A stretch of DNA of 26,494 nucleotides from an uncultured Lachnospiraceae bacterium (GTDB taxonomy: Bacteria; Bacillota; Clostridia; Lachnospirales; Lachnospiraceae), in assembly GCA_910588825.1 (NCBI GenBank), contig CAJURF010000048.1, forward strand, positions 1 through 26,494, written 5' to 3'. The notes beneath the pieces were generated by a model, which saw only the letters and a program-made list of their open reading frames with translations, searched no databases and was not told the origin of the DNA. The translations under genes and the position numbers were made by a program. Within the stretch, counting starts at the first letter, position 1. Each line of letters opens with the position of its first letter. Below are positions 6,324 through 14,175 of the stretch, piece by piece.

Positions 6324-7629
6324 CCCCCTTTCCCAATGTTGCAAATGCCGGCGTTTCTAAGGCAATCTGGCTAGAGCGTGTTTGAAAATTCATTCACGCC
6401 ACCCATACGCCCCACTTTGCGGCAGATCTGCCCCTTATTCGGTTGCTGTAGCCCGCTACAGCGCCCTCATGCGGAACAAATCTCCCACAAACTGTGACGC
6501 ACGGTTGACATAAAGCAATTTTCAAACACGCTCTAGGATGTTCCATTCTGCGCTTCAAATCCAGATATACAAAATTCTCATTGACAATACCAGCGACGTC
6601 ACTGTCCCCGCATCCAATATGTGTCAGAAAATAATACGTAAGACCCACATCCATAAAATAACATCTGGCCTTAGCTTTAAAATCCAAAATTCTGCACTCT
6701 GGTATTTTCCCTGCATAACCCAGAACCCCTGAACTGTACAGCCAGTCCAGGGCCCGGTTGACGGAAGCCTTACTTATATTACTGGAATAATCTTTTACAA
6801 CAATATTCTGAAGTTCCTCGCTCAAACTGTCTTTATCCAGGCCTTTCTTTTCTTTTACCAGGACGCGGGCCACACATGAAAAAATGTTGTCATACATTTC
6901 ATCCTCCAGAATATCTTCAAAGTATCGTTTGCTTTCCTGAATAAAGAGTTTTATAATTTTGAACAGTACATTCTGACAGTCATCCACGCATCCCGTTTCC
7001 AAATATTGCAGTACAACTGCCGGATAGCCGCCAATGACTGTATATACATGGTATAATTCACTTAATTTTTCATATACAGCAGCATTGCTGCCCCCAAATA
7101 AATCCATTTCCTCATATAACGAATACTGGTTCATGGCCATGAGAAACTCTTCAAAATTCAGCGTATGAATCTCTATAGATTCCAGATCACCTGCAGAATA
7201 CTTGAATTCTCTATCCAAAATCCTGCCCAGATAACTCCCTGTAATAATAAAATCACTGCTCAGACTGCGGGTAAATTCACGGACCCTGTTATAAATTGCC
7301 GCTGACTCCTGTATCTCGTCAATGATAACAACAGTGTCCGGAGAATCTGCAAAATCAGGCTGGTGTCTTTTGAGCAGTTCATGAACAGGATTCTCGCAGA
7401 ACAGCCCATTTTTCATTTCCCGGCGCAGGTCATGATACCGTTCAATAAACAGCTCTCCGGAAAAATCCAAAAGGTTGACATAAACTTTATGCTTATACTC
7501 CCTGTCCGCAAACTGATTGACAATATATGTCTTTCCCACCTGGCGTGCCCCTGAGACCTCCAATGTAGAATGCCCGGCCTGTCTTTTCCATGAAAGCATC
7601 CTCTCGTATACCTGCCGTTTCAAATCCAT
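6319..7629 (-). pseudogene. AAA+ ATPase with DUF4143, interrupted by a MITE and truncated
   Basis: The N-terminal AAA part is intact, with Walker A SGARQVGKT (about residues 26-34), Walker B VVIIDEIQES and sensor-like DFIITGSYLGRIL. The DUF4143-type C-terminal half runs to GIVNENFVYLDLKRRMEHPR. At that point the 166-bp element at 6371-6536 is inserted, and translation continues through it for some 44 unrelated residues to a stop at 6394. Beyond the element the original frame resumes as QIALETPAFATLGKGEL (about 6370-6319), typical of the family, before running into unrelated DNA. The last part, normally the PD-(D/E)XK-like end (GEIDF...), is gone. The start at 7629 is preceded by GAGGAAAG. Members are cytosolic ATPases of unclear role, often patchily distributed. 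This copy is probably inactive, although a shortened 411-residue product could still be made. Confidence 0.8.
6371..6536. mobile_element. MITE with perfect 20-bp ends and CTAG duplication (element 2)
   Basis: The ends CTAGAGCGTGTTTGAAAATT (6371-6390) and its exact reverse complement (6517-6536) bound a 166-bp element without a transposase. The centre holds GCTGTAG/CTACAGC as a perfect small hairpin. Removing the element and one CTAG joins the ATPase codons into ...RMEHPSQIALETP... in frame. This shows that CTAG (or the TA within it) is the target duplication and gives direct evidence of insertion into a once-intact gene. The CTAG target fits IS5-like or IS1182-like transposases, but no such gene is in the window. 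Confidence 0.9.
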
Positions 7630-7682
7630 ACTTTCCTCACTTCTTCCACATCATCACCTTTTGGCACAATCTATCCCCCCAG

Positions 7683-9509
7683 TTATCTGCATGACTCCAC
7701 AATCCGTTCCAATTCCCCCAGATATTCTTCAAACACCTGCAGTGCATTTTCCACCGGTCCGCTTACAGTCATGTCCACACCGCAGATTTTCAAAAGATCA
7801 ATACAGTCCATGGAACTGCCGCCGCTTAAAAATTCTTTGTATTTCTCCACAATGCCCGGCTCGCCCGCCAGTATCTTGCTGCTGATGGCAATGGCTGCTG
7901 AGAATCCGGTGGCGTACTGATACACATAAAACGGGGTATAGAAATGGGGAATTCTAGCCCACTCCATCTCAATTTCCCTGTCTATTTCCATATCTGTACC
8001 ATAATACTCCTCATTGAGCTCGTAATAAGTCCAGCAGAGATTATCTGCCGTGAGCCCTTCCCCGTCTTGTACCATCTGGTGCACTGTTTTTTCAAATTCC
8101 GCGAACATAGTCTGCCTGAACAAGGTTCCCTTGAACTGATCCAGGAAATAATTGATCAGATACGCCTTTTCCTTTTCGTCTTCTGCCTGCTTTAGCAGAT
8201 AATGGATCAGCAGAGCCTCGTTGCATGTGGATGCCACCTCTGCCACGAAAATCCGGTATCCCGCATAACAGTAGGGCTGTTTTTCATCGGAGTAATAGCT
8301 GTGCAGGGCATGGCCCATCTCGTGGGCGAGAGTAAATACATGGTTCAGGGTTCCGTTGTAGTTCATGAGTACATAGGGATGGGTCCCATAGGCACCCCAG
8401 GAATAAGCGCCGCTTCTTTTGCCCTGATTTTCATACACATCGATCCATCCGTTGGAGAATCCCTCTTCCAGCAGACGGATGTAGTCTTCCCCCAGAGGCG
8501 CCAGTCCCTTTTTCACCAGCTCTTTTGCCTGGTCAAAGGTATAGGTGCGCCCGGGACTTTCGGCCAGGGGCACGTATAAGTCATACATATGAAGCCTCTG
8601 AACTCCCAGCGCTTTCCTGCGAAGCTGTACGTAACGGTACATGGCGGGCAGATGGCTGTGTACCGTTTGGATGAGCTGGTCGTATACGGATACAGGGATA
8701 TGGGTCCCGTCCAGCGCCGCTTCCCTGGAAGATCCGTAATTGCGCATCCGCGCGAAGAACAGCTCTTTTTTTACACTGGCCAAAAAGGTGGCTGCCAGTG
8801 TATTGCGGAATGCATCGTACGCCTTGTAAAGTGTGAAAAACGCCTCCTGTCTTACCTGGCGGTCCCGGCTCTCCAGAAACTGTACATACCTGCCGTGGGT
8901 CAACTCCTGCTCTGTGCCGTTTTCATCCCGGATGGTTCCGAACTTCAGGTCCGCGTTGTTGAACATGGAGAAAATGGTCTGGGGTGATTGGCCCAGTTCT
9001 CCCGCTTTTGCCAGAACGCCCTCCAGCTCCTTTGTGAGAATATGGTCTTTCTTCCTGAGCTTTTCTTCTATAAATCTTTTGTATACAGCAAGTTCTGGTT
9101 CCTCCCGCAGAAACTGCTCCATCTTTTCCCCGGGAATCTCAAGCAGTTCCGGCTCCACATAGGATGCGCTGTCCTCCACCTGGGTCATCAGCGCCTGGGC
9201 CCGGTCTGACATATTCTGATAATTGGCATTTCCCATGTCCTGATGCCATTTCTGGCTGGCGTACACATACAGCCGCTCCATCCGCAGCATCAAGGCGTCC
9301 TGGGCCCTCAGCACGGCCAGCAGATTTTCTGCCGATACGCCCAATGTCCCCTGATATGCCGAAAAACCGTCAAGCTGTTCTTTAACTTTCAATGCATCCT
9401 GCTCCCATGCCAGGTCGGTGGCATATAAGTCCTCCAGACGCCAGCAGTCTTTCTTATCTAATTCTTGTCTTTTGGGATTTTTCCTGATTTTTGATTGGTT
9501 TTCTTTCAT
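7683..9509 (-). CDS. pepF: Oligoendopeptidase F (M3 family metallopeptidase)
   Basis: A 608-residue cytosolic zinc peptidase that cleaves short peptides. The zinc motif HEMGH is at residues 396-400 in FTLAHEMGHALHSYYSD, and the third ligand Glu is in FVAEVASTCNEALL some 25 residues later. The length and N-terminal helical region (WRLEDLYATDLAWEQD) fit the PepF group (about 600 residues). The C-terminal part has the usual FYVYQYATGFSAAIAIS and FLSGGSS motifs. The start at 9509 is preceded by GTGGAGGTAAGGA. Its ATG overlaps the TGA of a short metallo-beta-lactamase-like remnant (ATGA). It is transcribed toward the DUF4143 ATPase and 53 bases separate them. It appears intact and is the best-conserved housekeeping-like gene in this part. 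Confidence 0.96.
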   Translation of the reverse strand: MKENQSKIRKNPKRQELDKKDCWRLEDLYATDLAWEQDALKVKEQLDGFSAYQGTLGVSAENLLAVLRAQDALMLRMERLYVYASQKWHQDMGNANYQNMSDRAQALMTQVEDSASYVEPELLEIPGEKMEQFLREEPELAVYKRFIEEKLRKKDHILTKELEGVLAKAGELGQSPQTIFSMFNNADLKFGTIRDENGTEQELTHGRYVQFLESRDRQVRQEAFFTLYKAYDAFRNTLAATFLASVKKELFFARMRNYGSSREAALDGTHIPVSVYDQLIQTVHSHLPAMYRYVQLRRKALGVQRLHMYDLYVPLAESPGRTYTFDQAKELVKKGLAPLGEDYIRLLEEGFSNGWIDVYENQGKRSGAYSWGAYGTHPYVLMNYNGTLNHVFTLAHEMGHALHSYYSDEKQPYCYAGYRIFVAEVASTCNEALLIHYLLKQAEDEKEKAYLINYFLDQFKGTLFRQTMFAEFEKTVHQMVQDGEGLTADNLCWTYYELNEEYYGTDMEIDREIEMEWARIPHFYTPFYVYQYATGFSAAIAISSKILAGEPGIVEKYKEFLSGGSSMDCIDLLKICGVDMTVSGPVENALQVFEEYLGELERIVESCR

Positions 9510-9595
9510 TTCCTTACCTCCACATCAAGCCCGATGGAACCTTCTGTGTGCCCCGGCAGTTCCATCACAGACACCTGCACCTCAAACGCTTCCAA
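9506..9595 (-). pseudogene. Scrap of a metallo-beta-lactamase-fold gene in front of pepF
   Basis: A 29-codon frame from a TTG at 9595 ends in a TGA that overlaps the pepF ATG. It reads VSVMELPGHTEGSIGLDV, the PGHTxGS motif of metallo-beta-lactamase-fold hydrolases, but has no HxHxDH motif or any other part of the fold. It most likely marks a gene whose body was deleted, leaving only its last residues or a fused scrap. Just upstream, TTGAAA then a 17-base spacer and TTTTAT (minus strand, about 9610-9640) could serve as the present promoter of pepF. Nothing else is recognisable between 9640 and 9754. Confidence 0.4.
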
Positions 9596-9754
9596 TGTGT
9601 CACCCTCTTATAAAATATTTCCGGTATAAAATTTTCAATCCGCTCTTTTGCCATCTTTTCTTAAAACACGTGTTCCACAGCCAGAGATTGGAAAAAATTT
9701 TCTTAATAACACTTATTATACAATTAAATGAAAAAGAAAACAAATGCTAATTCA

Positions 9755-9783
9755 TTGACTTTCTTTTCCGCATTTATTATACT
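9755..9783 (+). promoter_or_regulatory. Promoter of the potassium-channel gene
   Basis: TTGACT (9755-9760), an exact 17-base spacer and TATACT (9778-9783). It lies 41 bases before the ATG at 9824. This argues against the upstream in-frame ATG at 9728, which would be ahead of the promoter. Confidence 0.7.
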
Positions 9784-9823
9784 TTTTTTAAATACTTTCA
9801 ACCGGCAAAGGAGAGAATGTTCT

Positions 9824-11398
9824 ATGAAGCGAAGGAATAAAAGCTATCTGTATATGACCATAGGCCTGCTGGCTCTTTATCTGGTACTGCTGACCCTCCT
9901 TTATCTCTCCGAACACACAGCCAGCCGCGCAACCATACGCACCTTCAGCGATGCGTTCTGGTATTCTCTGGTCACACTGACCACGGTAGGCTATGGCGAT
10001 GTGACTCCGGTAACCCCTCTGGGCCATGCAGTAGGCGTTGTGTTCCTTCTGCTGTCCGCAGGGATCATCGTCACATTGCTGGGCGCCGTTATGTCTTTTG
10101 CCGCCAGTGAAGGCCTTCCCCTCCTTCTGCTCAGCTTTCAGCGGAAGAAAAACTGGTACTATTTTGCTGATTACAGTGTGGAATCCAATACTTTAGCCGA
10201 AAACATCTACAGAGAAGACCCGGACACCGTTATCATTTACGGCGAACGGACAGCCAGCCAGATGGAGTTTCCCGACTATCCCTGTCTGTTTATCAGTGCT
10301 TCTCCTGCCAGAATTGTGGCCCACAAGAAGAACATGGGCACCAAATGTAAGATTTTTTTTATGAAAGAAAATGATATCGGCGTGAATATCCGTGCCGTGG
10401 ATATACATAAACTTCCGGTGGAAGTCTATGCCAGAACCACCAACGGGCAGGACCATCTCTCGGGAAATATCAGATTTTTTCACAGCTATGACTGCTGTGC
10501 CAGGCAGTATTGGCGTTCCAAACCCCTGTGCAGCCACGAAAACACCATTGCGATTATCGGATTCGGGAATTACGGACGATGCATCCTGGAACGGGCAATA
10601 TTGACAAATGTAATCTCCGTTGAACAGCATGTGGCGTACCATATTTTCGGAGACTCCACCGGTTTCCTCGCCATGCACCGCTGTCTCCATAAAATGTTTT
10701 CCATTGATGAACATTCTGAGAACACCGACTCTCTGATTTTCCACGAGGGAAACTGGGAAGGATACCATGAAATTCTGGAGCAGGCGGACCGTATTATCAT
10801 CTGTGATGACGATGAGCCCAAAGGCTGGAGTATATTCTGGCGGCTGGATAAATATTATAAAATACAGGGACATATCGACCTGCACAGCAACCGGAAAGCC
10901 CCCGGAGTGTCTTATTTCGGGACAAATGAAGACATCTACACCCCGGATCAGATCATGCGGACCTCCCTGAATCAGGCGGCTGTTACCATCAATGAGATAT
11001 TCCGCAGGTCCGTCTCATACCCTACCCTCAGCTGGGACGAGCTGGATGATTTCCACCGGGAGTCCAAAATAGCCGCCGCTGACCATCTCCTGATGAAAAT
11101 CCGCATTCTGCTGGAAGACGAGGACATCACCGAATTTAACGCCGATATGGCAGAAAAGGCGTATCAGAAATATTGTGAAGCCAAGAAGAATCCCGCTGTG
11201 CAGGATATGTACCGCAGACTGGATCATATGCGCTGGCTGCGCTTCTATACTTTCTATAACTGGCATTACGGCCCTGCACGGGATGACGGGGCAAGACAGC
11301 ACCCTATGCTGAGCCCCTATGACTACCTGACCCAGGAGCAGAGACGGGAACGGGACGCCGCATGGGAACTTTTGGGCAGTATCTCCGGTGAGCTCTGA
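9824..11398 (+). CDS. Two-TM potassium channel with Rossmann (RCK/TrkA-N-like) and RyR-like domains
   Basis: A 524-residue protein starting at 9824 after AAGGAG (9808-9813). TM1 is residues 8-28. The pore loop has the K+ selectivity filter TVGYGD (54-59). TM2 is about 67-92. A first cytoplasmic alpha/beta region (110-235) is followed by a second Rossmann-like fold with GFGNYG (246-251), as in RCK/TrkA-N domains that gate channels by binding nucleotides or ions. The C-terminus (about 465-515) carries HMRWLRFYTFYNWHYGPARD and QHPMLSPYDYL, the pattern of prokaryotic RyR domains (W..GP..D...HP.L.PY..L). Such domain unions are rare compared with plain RCK channels and have been linked in comparative genomics with ligand-sensing accessory systems. 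It stands alone with its own promoter, between pepF (divergent) and a pseudogene. Channel activity is well supported; the gating ligand is unknown. Confidence 0.85.
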   Translation: MKRRNKSYLYMTIGLLALYLVLLTLLYLSEHTASRATIRTFSDAFWYSLVTLTTVGYGDVTPVTPLGHAVGVVFLLLSAGIIVTLLGAVMSFAASEGLPLLLLSFQRKKNWYYFADYSVESNTLAENIYREDPDTVIIYGERTASQMEFPDYPCLFISASPARIVAHKKNMGTKCKIFFMKENDIGVNIRAVDIHKLPVEVYARTTNGQDHLSGNIRFFHSYDCCARQYWRSKPLCSHENTIAIIGFGNYGRCILERAILTNVISVEQHVAYHIFGDSTGFLAMHRCLHKMFSIDEHSENTDSLIFHEGNWEGYHEILEQADRIIICDDDEPKGWSIFWRLDKYYKIQGHIDLHSNRKAPGVSYFGTNEDIYTPDQIMRTSLNQAAVTINEIFRRSVSYPTLSWDELDDFHRESKIAAADHLLMKIRILLEDEDITEFNADMAEKAYQKYCEAKKNPAVQDMYRRLDHMRWLRFYTFYNWHYGPARDDGARQHPMLSPYDYLTQEQRRERDAAWELLGSISGEL

Positions 11399-11513
11399 TA
11401 AATGGCTGCTGCGCCAGGAACGGCCGGCCTCTTTGCGGCGCCTGCGTCTTATTTGGGCGTGTGCGGCCCACATGATACGCAAAAAACATATTCCGAAAGG
11501 ATGAGTGAAATTT

Positions 11514-12302
11514 ATGGGTATTTACGTGAATCCTGGAAATACCGCCTTTCAAAAGGCTCTGCGCTCAGAAATCTATATTGACAAAACTGAACTGATCACT
11601 GTCACCAACAGCAGAATTGACACAGGCAATTGTTATATGTGCGTCAGCAGGCACGGCGTTTCGGAAAGTCTATGGCCGCCGATATGCTTACCGCTTATTA
11701 CAGCAAAGGATGCTGCTCAGACGGCCTGTTCGCCGGATTTGAGATAGAAAAAACCGCTGATTACCAGACACATTTAAACCGCCACTGTGTCATCCGTCTG
11801 GACGTACAAAGGTTTTTGGAAACGAAGCGGGACCTTGATACCTTTATCGCTGAGATGGAGCGGGCAGTTTTGGAAGAATTGGCCCGGGAATTCTCCGGCT
11901 GTGATGGTTTCGCCCCAGATACCCGGCTGAAAACCGCTCTGGATAAGATATTCTGCCAGACAGGAACCGGGTTTATTTTTATCATTGATGAATGGGACTG
12001 TGTATTTCGAATGGCAAAAGAATGTGTTCGTATACAAAAAGACTATCTGGATTTTCTGCGGGGGCTTTTCAAAGGCGCCCAATACGTGAGGCTGGCTTAC
12101 ATGACCGGAATCCTTCCCATAAAGAAATACGGGGAACATTCTGCCATTAACATCAGAGCTGCTGGACCAAAACTGAAACTTATGAAGCTCTGAAAGTGTA
12201 CATTGATATCAATTTTGATGGGCTGAAGGAGTCTGTGGTTAAAATGATCGGAAATGGCCGCTGTCAGATTAATACACGAAAGTTCCTACCGCAAGATACA
12301 TA
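11514..12302 (+). pseudogene. AAA-ATPase-like protein (RFGKS type), frameshifted and internally deleted
   Basis: The start MGIYVNPGNTAFQKAL and IYIDKTELI match AAA-ATPase_like (PF09820-type) proteins that end in a PD-(D/E)XK nuclease domain. At about 11650 the expected RPRRFGKS codons have lost one base (AGGCACGG where AGGCCACGG is expected), shifting the frame. The next frame carries RRFGKSMAADMLTAYYSKG, FIFIIDEWDCVF (Walker B-like) and YMTGILPIKKYGEHSAINI. After that, in a third register, WTKTETYEALKVYIDINFDG continues to a stop at 12302, with some 40-60 residues missing between. The C-terminal nuclease domain is absent. The gene follows the channel gene on the same strand. It is dead as a P-loop enzyme unless frameshifting rescues it. 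From 12303 to 12396 nothing recognisable is present. Confidence 0.8.
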
Positions 12303-12396
12303 GAGGGGTACGCTTTACACCAACACAGCCCGACATAATCAAAATTGAAAAAATCATGTTAGGTGAATTGCAGAGTGCAGAAGAAACAGCCGCTTA

Positions 12397-13479
12397 TCAA
12401 GAAATTCTTCCCCCATCCATTTCACACACAACATCTGCCAGACTCATGGTTGATGTCCTGTGTGATACCAATACCACTGTCCTGCGGTCACAGGACTCTT
12501 TCAGAGATTTCAATATAATCCCCTCATTCAGCGAATCCAGATTGCTGGTGGGCTCATCCAGGCTGAGAAACGGCGCGTCGTGAAGAAATGCCCTGGCTAT
12601 GCCGATGCGCTGCTTCTCCCCTCCGGACAGGGTATCTCCCAGCTCCCCCACCTGAGTATGGTATCCATGGGGCAGTGTCATGATAAACTCATGGATAGAA
12701 GCTTTCTTCGCCGCCTGCGCAATCTCCTCTTGTCCCGCTCCCGGCTTTCCAACGGCGATGTTATTGGCAATAGAATCGTGAAACAGATAGGTCTCCTGGG
12801 CCACATAGGACTGCATATCCCTCAGATTCCCGGTATTGATCTGTTTCACATCCTTTTGTGATACTGCCACCCGTCCCTCCTGCACATCCCAAAACCGTAT
12901 GAAAAGTTTTAAAAGCGTGGACTTTCCGGAGCCGCTTGCCCCGTGAATCCCCACCACCTGGTTTTTTGGTATCTGGAGGGAATAATCCTTTAAAATCTGT
13001 TCTTCCTGGTAAGAGAAGCTCACATGTTCCGCAGATGCTCCGTGAAAGACAACCGGCTCTTTTTGGGATACTTCCTCCACCTGGGGCTTTTCTTCCAGAA
13101 GGGACAGCACCCGCTCCGCGCTTGCCTTCCAGAAGCTCAATATCCGATGTGAGAATGGAGATTAAGTTTCCCTTATCCTGTGTTCCAGTTTGGCCGGACA
13201 CAGCCTGCGAAGCACTGCAAATACCCTGTGGCGGATAATGGCCAGCAGCTTAAACGCGATAAAGTGATTGCAGTACTGCTCTCCGTAATGGAGAATCCCC
13301 CGCAGTACAGCAAGAACTACCAGCAGAACAAAGAAACTGCCCGGTTTTGCTGCCCCGAAAAGAATGCCGCTGCGCCTGGCCTGGGCGCTTCCTGTGATTT
13401 TCTTTCCTGAGTCCCTCTGTCCTGCCGCTCTCTTTTGAGTGTCTCTCTTTCCAATATCCCTCTTTTCTGTGTCTGTCAT
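12397..13479 (-). pseudogene. ABC exporter subunit B (CydC-like permease-ATPase), collapsed
   Basis: Parts of one gene remain in order. The N-terminal MTDTEKRD starts at an ATG overlapping the previous stop (ATGA, 13476-13479). A piece of the membrane domain follows, LRGILHYGEQYCNHFIAFKL..LRRLCPAKLE. After a one-base loss near 13180 comes DKGNLISILTSDIELLE. A deletion then jumps directly to KASAERVLSLLEEKP and the full ATPase domain, with Walker A GASGSGKST, signature LSGGEKQRIGIARA, Walker B region LSLDEPTSNLD and the switch His in VSHRTSTM, ending GGRIS. The intact family has about 550-600 residues with six TM helices; here at most two helices survive. Together with the preceding fragment it was a heterodimeric exporter operon (CydDC-like or another type IV exporter). 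Transport is impossible as it stands. Confidence 0.8.
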
Positions 13480-13828
13480 TGCGCCGCCGCCCTCCTGTCT
13501 GTCCTGGTCTTTGTATCCGGACATGAATATTGCTCCAGTTCATTCTGATACTGATACAGCTTTCAATAAGCTCCCCCTGCCCTCATCAAAAATATAAACT
13601 TCTGAGTCATGGAGCAGAGCACGGGCAATGGCAAGCCTCTGGCACTGGCCTCCGGAGAAATTGCTTCCCCTTTCCTGAAGCATGGTATCCAGCCCCTGCT
13701 GTTCTTTCAGGAACCCCAGCAGGTTTACCTTTTCCAGAGCTTCTTCCATTTCTTCTCTTGAGGCGTCAGGTTTTCCCAGGCGCAGGTTTTCTTCCACTGT
13801 GCCTTTAAACAGGTAACTTTTGAGTTTC
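13476..13828 (-). pseudogene. ABC exporter subunit A (CydD-like), fragment
   Basis: Only a piece of the ATPase domain remains. SYLFKGTVEENLRLGKPDAS (after the Q-loop) leads to the signature NFSGGQCQRLAIARAL and Walker B EVYIFDE. There the expected ATSNID and switch-His part is missing. A deletion and frame change lead to YQYQNELEQYS, a typical exporter C-terminus, and the TGA overlapping the ATG of the next gene. The membrane domain and Walker A are lost upstream of about 13828. The ATGA overlap shows that the two were one translationally coupled operon before decay. The breakpoint abuts the toxin-antitoxin remnant on the other strand. Confidence 0.75.
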
Positions 13829-13862
13829 CGAGAACACACAATATAGCAGGGAGGTGATTGCT

Positions 13863-13997
13863 ATGTGTGTTGTTTCAATAAATATTCCGGAAGAAATATT
13901 ATTGGATTTACATGAAAATGAAGATGATTTTGCAACATATATGAAATGTGTGCTTGCTGTAGATTTATATACAAACAAAAAAGTGGCAGTAAGGTAA
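13863..13997 (+). pseudogene. Truncated UPF0175-like antitoxin
   Basis: A strong GGGAGGTGATTGCT precedes the ATG at 13863. The 44 residues MCVVSINIPEEILLDLHENE...YMKCVLAVDLYTNKKVAVR match the N-terminal half of UPF0175 small antitoxins (SVSIxxPxEILxDLHE...LAxDLYxxKKVS). The C-terminal half is missing, because a deletion joins KKV directly to the start region of the toxin gene. It normally partners a PIN-fold DUF3368 toxin, whose remnant follows. A short product may still be translated. Confidence 0.6.
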
Positions 13998-14130
13998 TCG
14001 TCAACACTACGCCTTTAATCGCATTATGCCACGTCGGGCAGCTTGATGTATTGAAGAAAATGTATGGAGAAATTTTGATTCCACAGGCAGTATACCGGGA
14101 GCTGTCAGAAAAGAAAGAACGGGACTCCGG
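13991..14130 (+). pseudogene. Fragment of DUF3368/PIN-domain toxin
   Basis: The frame reads KVIVNTTPLIALCHVGQLDV, KKMYGEILIPQAVYRELSEKKE, the first 40 residues or so of DUF3368 proteins. The PIN-like acidic residue region (NTTPLIAL, with Asn replacing the usual Asp as is common in the family) is present. The start codon is lost in the deletion that also removed the antitoxin C-terminus. After SEKKERDS the sequence becomes unrelated, and the rest of the nuclease fold is missing. It is therefore inactive. It sits back to back with the exporter remnant and convergent with the first AAA/PD-(D/E)XK gene. Confidence 0.65.
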
Positions 14131-14175
14131 ATGCTATATCCAAAATCCCGTTAAGCAGATAAACACTGGACATTA

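Noticed and set aside
9728..9823. Longer start for the potassium-channel gene
   Set aside because: The in-frame ATG at 9728 lies upstream of a good promoter (TTGACT-17-TATACT, 9755-9783) and has no ribosome site, while 9824 has AAGGAG at proper distance and starts directly before TM1.
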